Shown here piece by piece: positions 53,546-63,000 of a stretch of DNA of 64,000 nucleotides (position 1 is the stretch's first letter; each line of letters starts with the position of its first letter). The translations under genes and the position numbers were made by a program. The notes beneath the pieces are model-generated. The model had not been told where the DNA came from and did not search any database. It saw nothing but the letters and a program-made list of their open reading frames with translations. Location: positions 1-64,000 of the forward strand of contig NZ_JACRVF010000003.1 of NCBI RefSeq assembly GCF_014306105.1, written 5' to 3'. The DNA comes from Pontibacter cellulosilyticus (GTDB lineage Bacteria; Bacteroidota; Bacteroidia; Cytophagales; Hymenobacteraceae).

Positions 53546-54070
53546 TTATGCTAAATAACGCTCACGCATGATTCTGAGGTGATGGATTTCATGGCCAAGT
53601 ATAGTATAGCCGATAGCACGAACGCTTATTTCTAAACCGCTGGCAACACCTTTCTGGCTCAAGGCCTCCTCGTCAAAGCTTTTAAACAGTTCAATCGAAG
53701 CAGTTCTTACCGCTGTGTACTCAGCAAGTATAGAATTGATGTCACGGCTGTCAGCTTTAGATGGTGCAACATACTTATTCTCATCAAAACCTGGCAGTTC
53801 CGTCTTGTCCTGGCGGGCAAAGCGGAGGGCGCGGTAAGAGAAAATACGCTCTGCATCGAGCATGTGCACCAGCAGTTCTTTAATACTCCATTTCTCAGGG
53901 GCATAGCGGTGTAGTAGCTGTTCTTCCGTCAGGCCCTGCATTAAGCCGGCAATGTAGGAGTAGCTGGCAGTAAGTCCCTCAATTAAATCCTCTGCTTTTG
54001 CCTCATTTATGTAGTTACCAACATAGCCGCTGTACTCATCGGTGGTTGGGTAAGTTATGATCGTAGCCAT
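53546..54070 (-). CDS. DinB/YfiT-family putative metal-dependent protein
   Basis: This 174-residue four-helix-bundle protein belongs to the DinB-like superfamily. The expected metal ligands are His69 in ELLVHMLDAERIF and histidines in ILGHEIHHLRIMRERY near the C-terminus. WSIKELLVHM is a family block. Related proteins include thiol S-transferases and damage-inducible proteins with no known activity. It is monocistronic between two terminators. Confidence 0.85.
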   Translation of the reverse strand: MATIITYPTTDEYSGYVGNYINEAKAEDLIEGLTASYSYIAGLMQGLTEEQLLHRYAPEKWSIKELLVHMLDAERIFSYRALRFARQDKTELPGFDENKYVAPSKADSRDINSILAEYTAVRTASIELFKSFDEEALSQKGVASGLEISVRAIGYTILGHEIHHLRIMRERYLA

Positions 54071-54134
54071 TTTATACTTTGGTTATTATACCGCGAAGGT
54101 AATACATTTTGATTAGCTAATACTTAACAAAAAC

Positions 54135-54169
54135 AAAAGCGCCGCAACCTGAGTGGCTGCGGCGCTTTT
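54135..54169 (-). terminator. Terminator of the M14 carboxypeptidase gene
   Basis: AAAAGCGCCGCA and TGCGGCGCTTTT flank a short loop, immediately after the carboxypeptidase stop codon. Confidence 0.85.
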
Positions 54170-54182
54170 AGCTATACGTTTT

Positions 54183-56732
54183 CTACTGCCCTACAACAAA
54201 TACGGCATTGCCAAACAGCAATTTACCGCTCTGCCAGAACCCTCTGAACAGCGGGTTGTCGGCCAGGTAAACTACTTGCCCTCTGCCCATGTTCTGGGTG
54301 CCAAGTATAAGCGCATCCTGTAGTTTCTGTTTGATATCAGCACCTACAAAACCAGTGGCATAGTTATTCTTTTTCAGCACACCCACATTCCAGCCTTCCT
54401 CTAAAAACTGGAAAGTATCCGATGATCGCACCAAGGCAAAGTATGAGTCGCCGTAACCAAAGGCAAGCGGGTGAGTTTTATCCAGATCTACCCGGAACAC
54501 GCTGCCCTGCACTTCTTCGCGCAGTGCTTCACGCTCACGGTCGGCGTAGGTGCGTAGATTGGCATAAGGGTCCTCTTTTTCCTTTTTGTCTTTTTTATCC
54601 TTACCCTCTTCTTCTTTAGCATCCTTCTTCTTCAGGTTAAAGTCTTTTTTACCGGCTAAGAAACCAGCAGCACTCTCCATGGCAATTAATTTACCGCCGC
54701 CACGTACCCAAGTCTTTACCTGCTCCAGCGTTTTCTCGTCGAGCACTTTGCTGTAGTTACCAGTTGGTAAGATGAGCACATCAAACTCGTGCAGCGGCAC
54801 ATTGCTAAAGTATGAGGTATTCAGTACTGTAACCGGGTAACCAATCTGCTGCTCAAAGTAATGCCATACTTCCCCGAAACCATAAGGCGACACACCCTCT
54901 CCGGACATAACCGCTACTTTTGGCATTTTAAGGTAACGCACACTGCCTGAGCCAAAATCGGCACCGCTGCTTACAAAGCCTGTGCCGGTGGCACTCAGGG
55001 TAACATCATACTTTGCAGCCAACTCGCGCACGGTAGCATCCAGCTTATCACTAAGCCTTTCGTTGCCGGTACGGGTAATAATCAATGTGCCTGCTTCATA
55101 CTTTTGTCCCTCGGTTTCGAATGCTTTCTCGGCCATGCGCACCTTCACGTCCTGCTTCATCAGCTCCGTCAGAAATCGTAAGTCGTTCAGGCTGTTCCAG
55201 CGGGCCAGATAGGCGTATGGTTTGGCAATATTTATACTTTGTGCAGATGCTGCAGCCGGCTTGTTGTTGCTTACATCAACTTTGTTTTTAACTGCATAAG
55301 CCTGCACTCCATATGCATAAGGCAATGCCCACGAAGTAATATCATAAGTAAGGGAGTCCTCAAGGTTTGCTCTTGGCTCAAACAGTACCTTTACCAAAGT
55401 AGACTTTGGCTGATACATACTCACTACCAAGTCGTTCTGGCCTAATTTTATACTTTCGTCTTTGCCGGTACTGTAGTTAAAGCCCTTTGCAGAAGTGTTT
55501 TTACCAACATAGCCATACTTTATGCCTTGATTATCGAGGTAAGTTGTCAGTGCTTTTATGTTGCCGGCACTTCTACTGTCATTCTTAATCACAAATGCTT
55601 TATAGTCACCTGCTGGTTTGTTCAAGTTATTTTCATGGTACTTTCTGAACTCTTGCTTTAGCTGATCTGCTTTCTCAGAGGTGGCCTTAATAGTAGCCTC
55701 GCTGGCAGTAACATGATGTGCAATTCTATCAACCAGTGTAAGCGTATCGCCGTCTTGTTTTTTATAGGCTAAACCTGCCCGGCCTGAACCACCTTGTTCA
55801 TATGTCATGCCGATAGCACCATTAAAGGTAGGCCACGTATCGCCATAGCTTGGGTAAAACAGGTCGAAGTTTTCGCGGGTAAAGTAAAGCCAGTTGTTTT
55901 TGTCAAAGTACTGGCGGTTGTAGTCTCCGATGGTGTTCTGGAACTGGCGCTGCCACGGTGTTATACTTTCATGAAACGGCTTGGCTGCCGGCGAGAAGTA
56001 GTATGGCGACTCAGGCCCCATCTCGTGAAAATCGGCGTGCACCTGCGGCAACCAGCTGTTATACTCCTTCAGGCGCTGCTTCGACTCGATCTGTGTCTGC
56101 CAGGCCCAGTCGCGGTTCAGGTCAAAATAGTAGTGGTTTGGTCTGCCACCTGGCCACGGCTCCCAGTGCTCCCAAGCATAAGGAGATGCGTTGCCACCTT
56201 GGTTTGATGCTTGCTTATACCACTGCACATAACGTTCACGGCCGTCAGGATTTACGCAAGGATCAAGTATAACCACAGCGTTCTGTAGCCACTGCTTTGT
56301 CTGCGCATTGCTTGGGTTTACAAGGTCATACAATACCTGCATCACAGCCTCTGAGCTTACCGATTCATTACCATGTATGTTGTAACTTAGCCATACTATG
56401 GCCGGCTGGCTGCCTTGTACCTGCCCGTTTTGAACGCCTGCCAAACGTAGGTTATTTTCCCGGATCTGCTCCAGCCTTGGCAGGTTTTCTTCGGAGGCTA
56501 TATAAGCCAGCAACAGTGGTCGGCCTTCGTAGGTGCGACCATACTCCTGCAGTTTCATGCGGTTTGGCGCCTGCGCTGCCAAGTAGCTTACATAGTCTAC
56601 AATGCGGGCGTGTGTTGTAAACTGTTTGCCTAACTTATAGCCTAGAAACTGCTCGGGTGTTTTAATAGCTTGCTGCGCCAAAGCAGCCTGCATACTTAGC
56701 AGCACAAAGGCTAAAGCGAAAAATCGCTTCAT
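54183..56732 (-). CDS. Secreted M14-family zinc carboxypeptidase
   Basis: This 849-residue protein is counted from the ATG at 56732, which begins a clear signal peptide (MKRFFALAFVLLSMQAALAQ). In-frame ATGs at 56744 and 56834 would add non-signal residues. The zinc ligands are His120 and Glu123 in YNIHGNESVSSE, with the third His in QVHADFHEMG. The catalytic Glu is probably in MTYEQGG. A second half of over 400 residues includes a glutamine-amidotransferase-like segment (VLNTSYFSNVPLHEFDVLILPTG...WVRGGGKLIAMES) and a Lys/Glu-rich insertion near the C-terminus. It should trim peptides in the periplasm or outside the cell. Confidence 0.88.
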   Translation of the reverse strand: MKRFFALAFVLLSMQAALAQQAIKTPEQFLGYKLGKQFTTHARIVDYVSYLAAQAPNRMKLQEYGRTYEGRPLLLAYIASEENLPRLEQIRENNLRLAGVQNGQVQGSQPAIVWLSYNIHGNESVSSEAVMQVLYDLVNPSNAQTKQWLQNAVVILDPCVNPDGRERYVQWYKQASNQGGNASPYAWEHWEPWPGGRPNHYYFDLNRDWAWQTQIESKQRLKEYNSWLPQVHADFHEMGPESPYYFSPAAKPFHESITPWQRQFQNTIGDYNRQYFDKNNWLYFTRENFDLFYPSYGDTWPTFNGAIGMTYEQGGSGRAGLAYKKQDGDTLTLVDRIAHHVTASEATIKATSEKADQLKQEFRKYHENNLNKPAGDYKAFVIKNDSRSAGNIKALTTYLDNQGIKYGYVGKNTSAKGFNYSTGKDESIKLGQNDLVVSMYQPKSTLVKVLFEPRANLEDSLTYDITSWALPYAYGVQAYAVKNKVDVSNNKPAAASAQSINIAKPYAYLARWNSLNDLRFLTELMKQDVKVRMAEKAFETEGQKYEAGTLIITRTGNERLSDKLDATVRELAAKYDVTLSATGTGFVSSGADFGSGSVRYLKMPKVAVMSGEGVSPYGFGEVWHYFEQQIGYPVTVLNTSYFSNVPLHEFDVLILPTGNYSKVLDEKTLEQVKTWVRGGGKLIAMESAAGFLAGKKDFNLKKKDAKEEEGKDKKDKKEKEDPYANLRTYADREREALREEVQGSVFRVDLDKTHPLAFGYGDSYFALVRSSDTFQFLEEGWNVGVLKKNNYATGFVGADIKQKLQDALILGTQNMGRGQVVYLADNPLFRGFWQSGKLLFGNAVFVVGQ

Positions 56733-56907
56733 GGTTTGTATCATATTGCTGTTTTTGAAGAATAGAAATACAATCTGGAGATAATTGTTGAATTTGACAA
56801 GTATACGTGATTCAGCCATAGAAGCTACATGCAAAGTAAAGGGTCAAGAGATCACGCATGTTTGCTGTTTTTTTCGGTATGCATGCAGATAAAAAGAAAA
56901 AAACGCG

Positions 56908-57141
56908 TACTTTTGCATTCACGAACCTACTTTAAATGTATGTACATCTCAAATTAACTGTACTATGCATAGATTAGGTAGCTGATCAGGAGTACCCGCG
57001 CTTTCATACTTAATAAACAAACGATTCATGATCAGTATTCATCAGCCTTTATTGCCTGGCTCAAAATGGCATTATACTTCAGAAACTAAATTAACTAAAC
57101 TTACATTCAGACCCGGGGCTTTGCTCCGGGTTTTGTTTTTT
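56908..57141 (+). ncRNA. Candidate non-coding transcript or leader with terminator
   Basis: TACTTTTG at 56908-56915 looks like a -7 box, although no TTG is seen 19 bp upstream. A strong hairpin ACCCGG/CCGGGT at 57110-57131 followed by a T run ends the unit, 33 bp before the TIGR02117 gene. Between them there are about 190 nt without a real open frame but with pairing segments (GCTGAT...AGTAC with GTATT...ATCAGC, about 56980-57055). It could be a small RNA or an attenuator for the next gene. No known RNA family is recognised. Confidence 0.35.
57110..57141 (+). terminator. Rho-independent terminator upstream of the TIGR02117 gene
   Basis: ACCCGG(GGCTTTGCT)CCGGGT is followed by TTTGTTTTTT on the plus strand. 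No protein gene on this strand ends nearby. Confidence 0.8.
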
Positions 57142-57173
57142 ATACTTATCCTTCTCTGCACGTATTAGAAAAT

Positions 57174-57866
57174 ATGCAGCAGATTTTAATTTATTTACTC
57201 CGCATTTTAGGTAAGATTGTCACATTTCTGGCCGACTTTGTTGTGCTGTTTTTTGCGGCAGGATTTATCCTTAGCAGCTTTCCTGTTAACAGCAGCTTTG
57301 CTCAAACAACCGAGCCTGACTCTATAGAGGTGTATGTGACTTCTAACGGGGTACACACTGATATTATAGTCCCAGTAGTAACTCCTTACATTGACTGGCG
57401 CACCAAAGTACCGCTGCACCACTTTGGCAACGTAGACAGTACTTATTCCTATCTCGCTTTTGGCTGGGGCGACAGACGCTTTTACATGGAAACTCCTAAA
57501 TGGGGAGACTTAAAACCAGGCGTGGCCATGTCGGCGGCATTTTGGCCCACACGTACAGCCATGCACCTGGAGTATATCAAGAACAGGTTGGAGCCGAACA
57601 GGCACCAGCGGCCTATACTTATATCACCAGCACAATACAAAAACTTAATCACCTACATCAACAAATCCTTCCAGAAAAAGAACGGCAATTACATGCACAT
57701 CAGTAATTCCGGCTACTCCCACAACGATACCTTTTACGAGGCACACGGTAAATTTTACCTGTTCAAAAATTGCAACAACTGGGTTAACCATGGCCTGAAG
57801 GCTATGAAAGTGAAAACTGCTATCTGGGCTCCCTTCCCATACGCTATCATGCGCCACCTGCGGTAG
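57174..57866 (+). CDS. TIGR02117/DUF2459 family protein
   Basis: This 230-residue protein has an N-terminal hydrophobic segment (about residues 20-42), making it exported or membrane-anchored. Family blocks are VTSNGVHTDIIVPV, AFGWGDRRFYMETPKWGDL and LFKNCNNWVNHGLKAMKVKTA. The Cys in FKNCNNW and the His in NGVHTD resemble a papain-like Cys-His arrangement, so a peptidase or amidase is possible, but the family is uncharacterised. It lies just after a hairpin terminator. Confidence 0.8.
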   Translation: MQQILIYLLRILGKIVTFLADFVVLFFAAGFILSSFPVNSSFAQTTEPDSIEVYVTSNGVHTDIIVPVVTPYIDWRTKVPLHHFGNVDSTYSYLAFGWGDRRFYMETPKWGDLKPGVAMSAAFWPTRTAMHLEYIKNRLEPNRHQRPILISPAQYKNLITYINKSFQKKNGNYMHISNSGYSHNDTFYEAHGKFYLFKNCNNWVNHGLKAMKVKTAIWAPFPYAIMRHLR

Positions 57867-58068
57867 TTGTACAACCCTTTTTATTGCTGCCCTGCTTTCT
57901 AATTAGTGTTAAGCAGCTGAGTTTGTGTTTAATCCTGTTTGGTAATCAATATTTTAAGGAATTATACCTTAACATAAGACCAATCAGAAATTGAAGGGCT
58001 TGAGCATCTGCAGATATTATAGAATCTGCATATATTCAAGGCTAAACCTTAAACACAACCACAAACCT

Positions 58069-59958
58069 ATGCAAACCTATACTAAACTGCTCCGCTGGCC
58101 TTTGCTGCTGATAGCTTTCTGCTTCAGTGCTTCGGCAAGTATAGCACAGGCTGTTAACCAGGACTCGCTGTACATCCGGCAGAACTACGAAAAAGCAGAG
58201 TACCAGATACCAATGCGTGACGGTAAAAAGCTATTCACAGTAGTTTACTCACCAAAAGACAACAGCAAAAAGTACCCGATTCTGATGAACCGTACGCCTT
58301 ATTCTGTTGGTCCTTATGGTGAGGGATACAAAACCAGCCTCGGACCAAGCACTACACTTATGCGTGACGGCTACATTTTTGTGTACCAAGATGTGCGCGG
58401 CACCTATATGTCGGAGGGTGAGTTCGTGAACATGACGCCACATGTTGCCAACAAAAAAGGTAAGAAAGATACCGACGAAAGCACCGATACTTATGATACT
58501 GTAGACTGGCTAATCAAGAAACTAGACAACGACAACGGACGCGTGGGGCAATGGGGGATCTCCTACCCTGGCTTTTATGCAGCTGCCGGTCTCATGAGCA
58601 ACCACCCGGCACTTAAAGCAGTATCGCCACAGGCGCCTATCGCCGATTGGTTCTGGGATGACTTTCACCACAACGGCGCCACGTTCCTTCCACACGCCTT
58701 TAATTTTCTAGCTAGCTTTGGTTTGCCACGCCCGGAGCCAACCACCAAACGTAACCCACGCTTCGACCACGGCACGCCGGATGGCTACGAGTTTTTCCTG
58801 CGTATGGGGCCACTAAAGAATGCAAACGAGAAGTACTACAAGAACCAGGTTGCCTTCTGGAACGACATGGTGGAGCACCCGAACTACGATAAATTTTGGC
58901 AAGACCGCAACATACTACCTCACCTTAAAAACCTGAAAGGCACAGCTGTAATGACTGTTGGTGGATGGTACGATGCAGAAGACCTGTACGGCCCATTGAA
59001 GATCTACCAGACCATTGAAAAGAATAACCCAAAGCTGACTAACTTGATCGTAATGGGCCCTTGGGTACATGGAGGCTGGGCTCGCACTGATGGCTCTAGC
59101 CTTGGCAACGTGTCTTTTGGGCAGAAGAACTCGCCTTGGTACCAGCAGGAAGTAGAAGCCAGATTCTTTAACCACTACCTAAAAGAAGACGCTAAGACAG
59201 AGGTAAAACTACCGGAGGCCATCATGTTTGAAGGTGGCAACAACAAATGGCGCGAGTTTGAAGTATGGCCGCCAAAACAAGCGCAGGAGCGTACGTTATA
59301 CTTGCATGCAAACGGCAAAATGAGCTTTACTGCACCAACTGCCAGCGAGCCCACTTCTTCAGAATTTATCAGTGATCCAAGCAAACCGGTTCCATTCACA
59401 GAGGCTGTTGCTACCGGCATGACGCGTGAATACATGACCGACGATCAGCGTTTTGCCAGCCGCCGCCCTGATGTGCTTACCTTCCAAACAGACGTGCTGA
59501 CAGAGGACATTACCCTTGCCGGTGAGATTCTGGCCCAGCTAAAAGTTGCCACCACCGGCACCGACGCCGACTGGGTTGTAAAGCTGATTGACGTTTACCC
59601 TGATACAGCAAGTGCCACAGCTCATCAGCCTAAAAAACCAATGGGAGGCTATCAGGCGATGGTACGCAGCGAAGTTTTCCGTGGCCGCTTCCGTAACAGT
59701 TTTGAAAAGCCCGAGCCGTTCACACCAAACCAGGTAACGCCGGTAAACGTGGAACTCCAGGATGTGCTGTATACTTTCAAGAAGGGCCACCGCATCATGG
59801 TTCAGATACAAAGCACCTGGTTCCCGCTAGTAGACAGAAACCCTCAGAAGTACGTGGACAATATCTTTAAAGCCAACGAAGAGGATTTTATTAAAGCTAC
59901 GCACAAAGTATACCACTCACTGCAGCAGCCAACCAGCTTAAAGGTAAAGGTGCTATAG
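58069..59958 (+). CDS. CocE/NonD-family hydrolase (X-Pro dipeptidyl-peptidase-like, S15)
   Basis: This 629-residue secreted serine hydrolase is started at the ATG at 58069, before the signal peptide (MQTYTKLLRWPLLLIAFC...SIAQ). An upstream ATG at 57991 adds a non-signal tail. The alpha/beta-hydrolase domain shows the oxyanion region VYQDVRGTYMSEGEF, the nucleophile Ser in GISYPGFYAA, Asp in GGWYDAEDLYG and His in PWVHGGWAR. A C-terminal jelly-roll domain (DVLTFQTDVLTEDITLAGEI) completes the CocE/PepX pattern. Known relatives cleave X-Pro dipeptides, esters or beta-lactam acyl groups, and the substrate here is not determined. Confidence 0.9.
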   Translation: MQTYTKLLRWPLLLIAFCFSASASIAQAVNQDSLYIRQNYEKAEYQIPMRDGKKLFTVVYSPKDNSKKYPILMNRTPYSVGPYGEGYKTSLGPSTTLMRDGYIFVYQDVRGTYMSEGEFVNMTPHVANKKGKKDTDESTDTYDTVDWLIKKLDNDNGRVGQWGISYPGFYAAAGLMSNHPALKAVSPQAPIADWFWDDFHHNGATFLPHAFNFLASFGLPRPEPTTKRNPRFDHGTPDGYEFFLRMGPLKNANEKYYKNQVAFWNDMVEHPNYDKFWQDRNILPHLKNLKGTAVMTVGGWYDAEDLYGPLKIYQTIEKNNPKLTNLIVMGPWVHGGWARTDGSSLGNVSFGQKNSPWYQQEVEARFFNHYLKEDAKTEVKLPEAIMFEGGNNKWREFEVWPPKQAQERTLYLHANGKMSFTAPTASEPTSSEFISDPSKPVPFTEAVATGMTREYMTDDQRFASRRPDVLTFQTDVLTEDITLAGEILAQLKVATTGTDADWVVKLIDVYPDTASATAHQPKKPMGGYQAMVRSEVFRGRFRNSFEKPEPFTPNQVTPVNVELQDVLYTFKKGHRIMVQIQSTWFPLVDRNPQKYVDNIFKANEEDFIKATHKVYHSLQQPTSLKVKVL

Positions 59959-60035
59959 CTGTATATTACCCTCCTAAGAGGGATGGATTTTAATCCTTTA
60001 TATCAACTAGCAGATGTAGGTAACTCTATAAAGCA

Positions 60036-60064
60036 AAAGAGCCAGGTAAAATACCTGGCTCTTT
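60036..60064. terminator. Bidirectional terminator between convergent genes
   Basis: AAAGAGCCAGGTA and TACCTGGCTCTTT form a 13-bp stem with a 3-nt loop. It serves the CocE-like gene and the giant surface-protein gene. Confidence 0.85.
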
Positions 60065-60090
60065 CAGCTTTAAACCCTAATTAGCTTATT

Positions 60091-63000
60091 TTATTGTTTT
60101 AATAGTTTGAAATGGTTGGTTACACTTCCCATTCTGGTTGTCACAAAGTATACACCCTGCGGCAGGTTAGATTCAAGTATCAGTTGCTCTGAGTTCACAC
60201 CCTTCTCAACCATAATCGTTTTGTGAATCAACTGCTTGCCTACAGAGTTCGACAGAACTATTTCCATCTCCCCATCCTGCTCCGCGTCAATGTTCATCTC
60301 TATTTTGTTCACAAATGGGTTAGGATAAACAACAATCTTATTCGTAACGCTGCCAAACTCAACCGCCTTCGGACCAAAGTACTCTACCTGTCCGCTGTGG
60401 TCCATTTGCTTCAGTCTGTAGTAGCGTGTACCGTGCTTACCATTCTCCTTGTCAACATACTTGTAGACCTGCTTCTGGCTCGAATTACCGTTTTTCGTCG
60501 CCACAAAGTCTAGTTTTCTGTAGTTCTGGCCATCTTCCGACACCTGTACTTCGAAGCCCTCGTTGTCACGCTCCATCGCCGTAGCCCATTCCAGTACCAC
60601 TTCGTTGCCTTGCTTTTGAGCATTTAGGTAGATGATCTCTACTGGGAATGGCTTAACGTCTGTGTTATTGATAAAGTACCTTATACAACTAACACTATTC
60701 AGTATTTCTACTTGAATCTCTGGTTTTTCTGAAGGATTTTGCTCTGTATAAAAGTCCTCTTTACCTCTTTTCACTTCTATCCAATCTCCTGTAGTACGTC
60801 TAGACCATATATACTCAGGATTTGTCCCAAATGCATCTGCACTATATTTACTGCGGTCAATTGTAACATCCCACTTAGTCATGCTAGAATTCCAAGTAAC
60901 AATTAATAAAGGATCTATGAGTGTGGTAAGAGGAGTTACAGTTACGGCACTTGTGGCAGATACGCTTGAGCAAACTTTGCTATCGGTAACTGTCACGGTG
61001 TAGTTACCAGCTACATTTGTCATAAAGCTAGCAACATTGCCAGGGTTAGTTTCCCCATTTGATCCACGCCATGTGCTAGGAACTTGCCAGCTATAGGTGT
61101 AAGGGCCAGTGCCCGAAGATACACTCGCGGATACTAAAACAGGAGTTGTTTCGCAAGTAGTCGGGTTATTGACTGCAACCATCGGTAGTGGATTTACAGT
61201 TACCACCGCATTTCCAGTCATATCCCTAGGGCAACTTGCTATGTTTGTGCCACTCACTGTCGTTGCTCTTACAGTATAAGTACCAGCTAGTGTTTGCAGT
61301 GGGAAAGTAATCTCTCCTCCTGTACCAGAAATTGGGCTTCCTACGTTTGAGGTTAAACTGTTTACTGTACGCTGTAGTTGATAGCTAACTCCAGTTTGCG
61401 AACTGCTCAATTTAATAGACTTACCTGTTCCTCCGGCGCAATACTCACCACCACCTGAAACTGTCATAAGTTGTGGCAATGCAGTAACATAAACTGTAAT
61501 CAAACCAAATACTGAGCAGGTGCTGCCGCTTGCTGTAGTAGGCCTGATGCTATAAGTTCCTGCCACAGTCTGGTTCCCGAAGCTGATGGCACCACCTGTA
61601 CCCGCAACCGGTGACCCTACTGGATTTCCACCAAAGAGTAGTTGATATGAAACTCCTGATTGTGAATTAGCTAAGCCTACAGGCACGCCTGCGCCACCTT
61701 CACAGTATGCGCCTCCGCCTGTTAATGTTTGTGGCACAACAACATTAATAGTTACATTATTAGATCTGTTGTTATTTGCACACTTCTTAACAGATTGATT
61801 CCGCTCAATGTCTGTAATAAAACGCAGGTACACCTGATCTCCATCAACAAATCCGCCAGCTGCCGCCGCATCTGTTGTAAGTGTGTAAGTATACTTGTCC
61901 TTTACAAAATCCTGAGCAGGCCCTAACAACACATCTCCTCTCGAGAGCACAAACTCAACTTTTGTATTTGCTTTCAACCAATCAAAAGCATTGTTAAGAT
62001 TTGCCGTAAGTGTTACAGAACCATTACTGCATATAGGATTTGGAGCTACTGCTAGTGTGGCAGAATAACCTGGTAGTTCAGCGCTGTACATCCTGTTTGA
62101 CTGGATTGTTGGCAAAACTGTACCACATTGTGTTAAGTTTACATATACATGGTAGTAGTCCTGAGAAGACAAACCCGCATCAGTTGTGAAGTATAGGTCA
62201 TTCTTTCTTTCTACATCGTGGTTTTTACCCCACTGATAAGTAGCAGCATCACGGCTTACTATCTTTGCGCTCAGGTCTTTCATCACCTTAGGCTGGAAGA
62301 ATCTATATGCAAGATTTTTTACAGCCTGTGGCGTATCATCGTTTGGATCTGGTGTATCTGAACCTGGGAAAGGATAGTTCATATTTGGCTCAGGGAAACT
62401 AGAAGCCCCTGTTGGCACTGCAGTTCCGTTAGAATAAATAGGCTGGCCATTTGCATCTACTAAATATGGATATATAATGTCTCCTTCTTCAAGATCTCTG
62501 TAGATAGTAGTTGTATAAGTAACTTGTACACCGCGGCAAAACGGATGTGGATCTGCAGTAACTACAGCTCTGTAAGTAGAGCGTTTTATGGTTACTGTTT
62601 TACTTAAAACAGTCGAGCATTGTGGATTTGATCCAGAAGTGAGGGTATAAGTAATTGTTACAGTCTTTTCTGCTGCCGATCCAAGTAAGGCACAAGCATC
62701 AAAGGATGTCTTAACTACTCCATCTATTCTAAAAGTACCTCCTGTTGGATTACTTCCCAGATTTATTATACCTTGTCCTGAGTATACATTAGCAAACTTA
62801 CCATCTCCGTCGCTGTCGCTGTCGTTTCCTAGAGTAATGCTGTTGATGACAGGATTTGGATTAACGGTAACAGTAATGGAAGCAGAGGGAAGATTGATAC
62901 AAGTACCTGAACTTACTACTCTTCTAAAGTAAGTTGTAGTTGTTAAGGCTCCTGGTTGGTAATTCTGCAGGTTGTTTGGATTTGGCCCTGCTGCTGTAGT

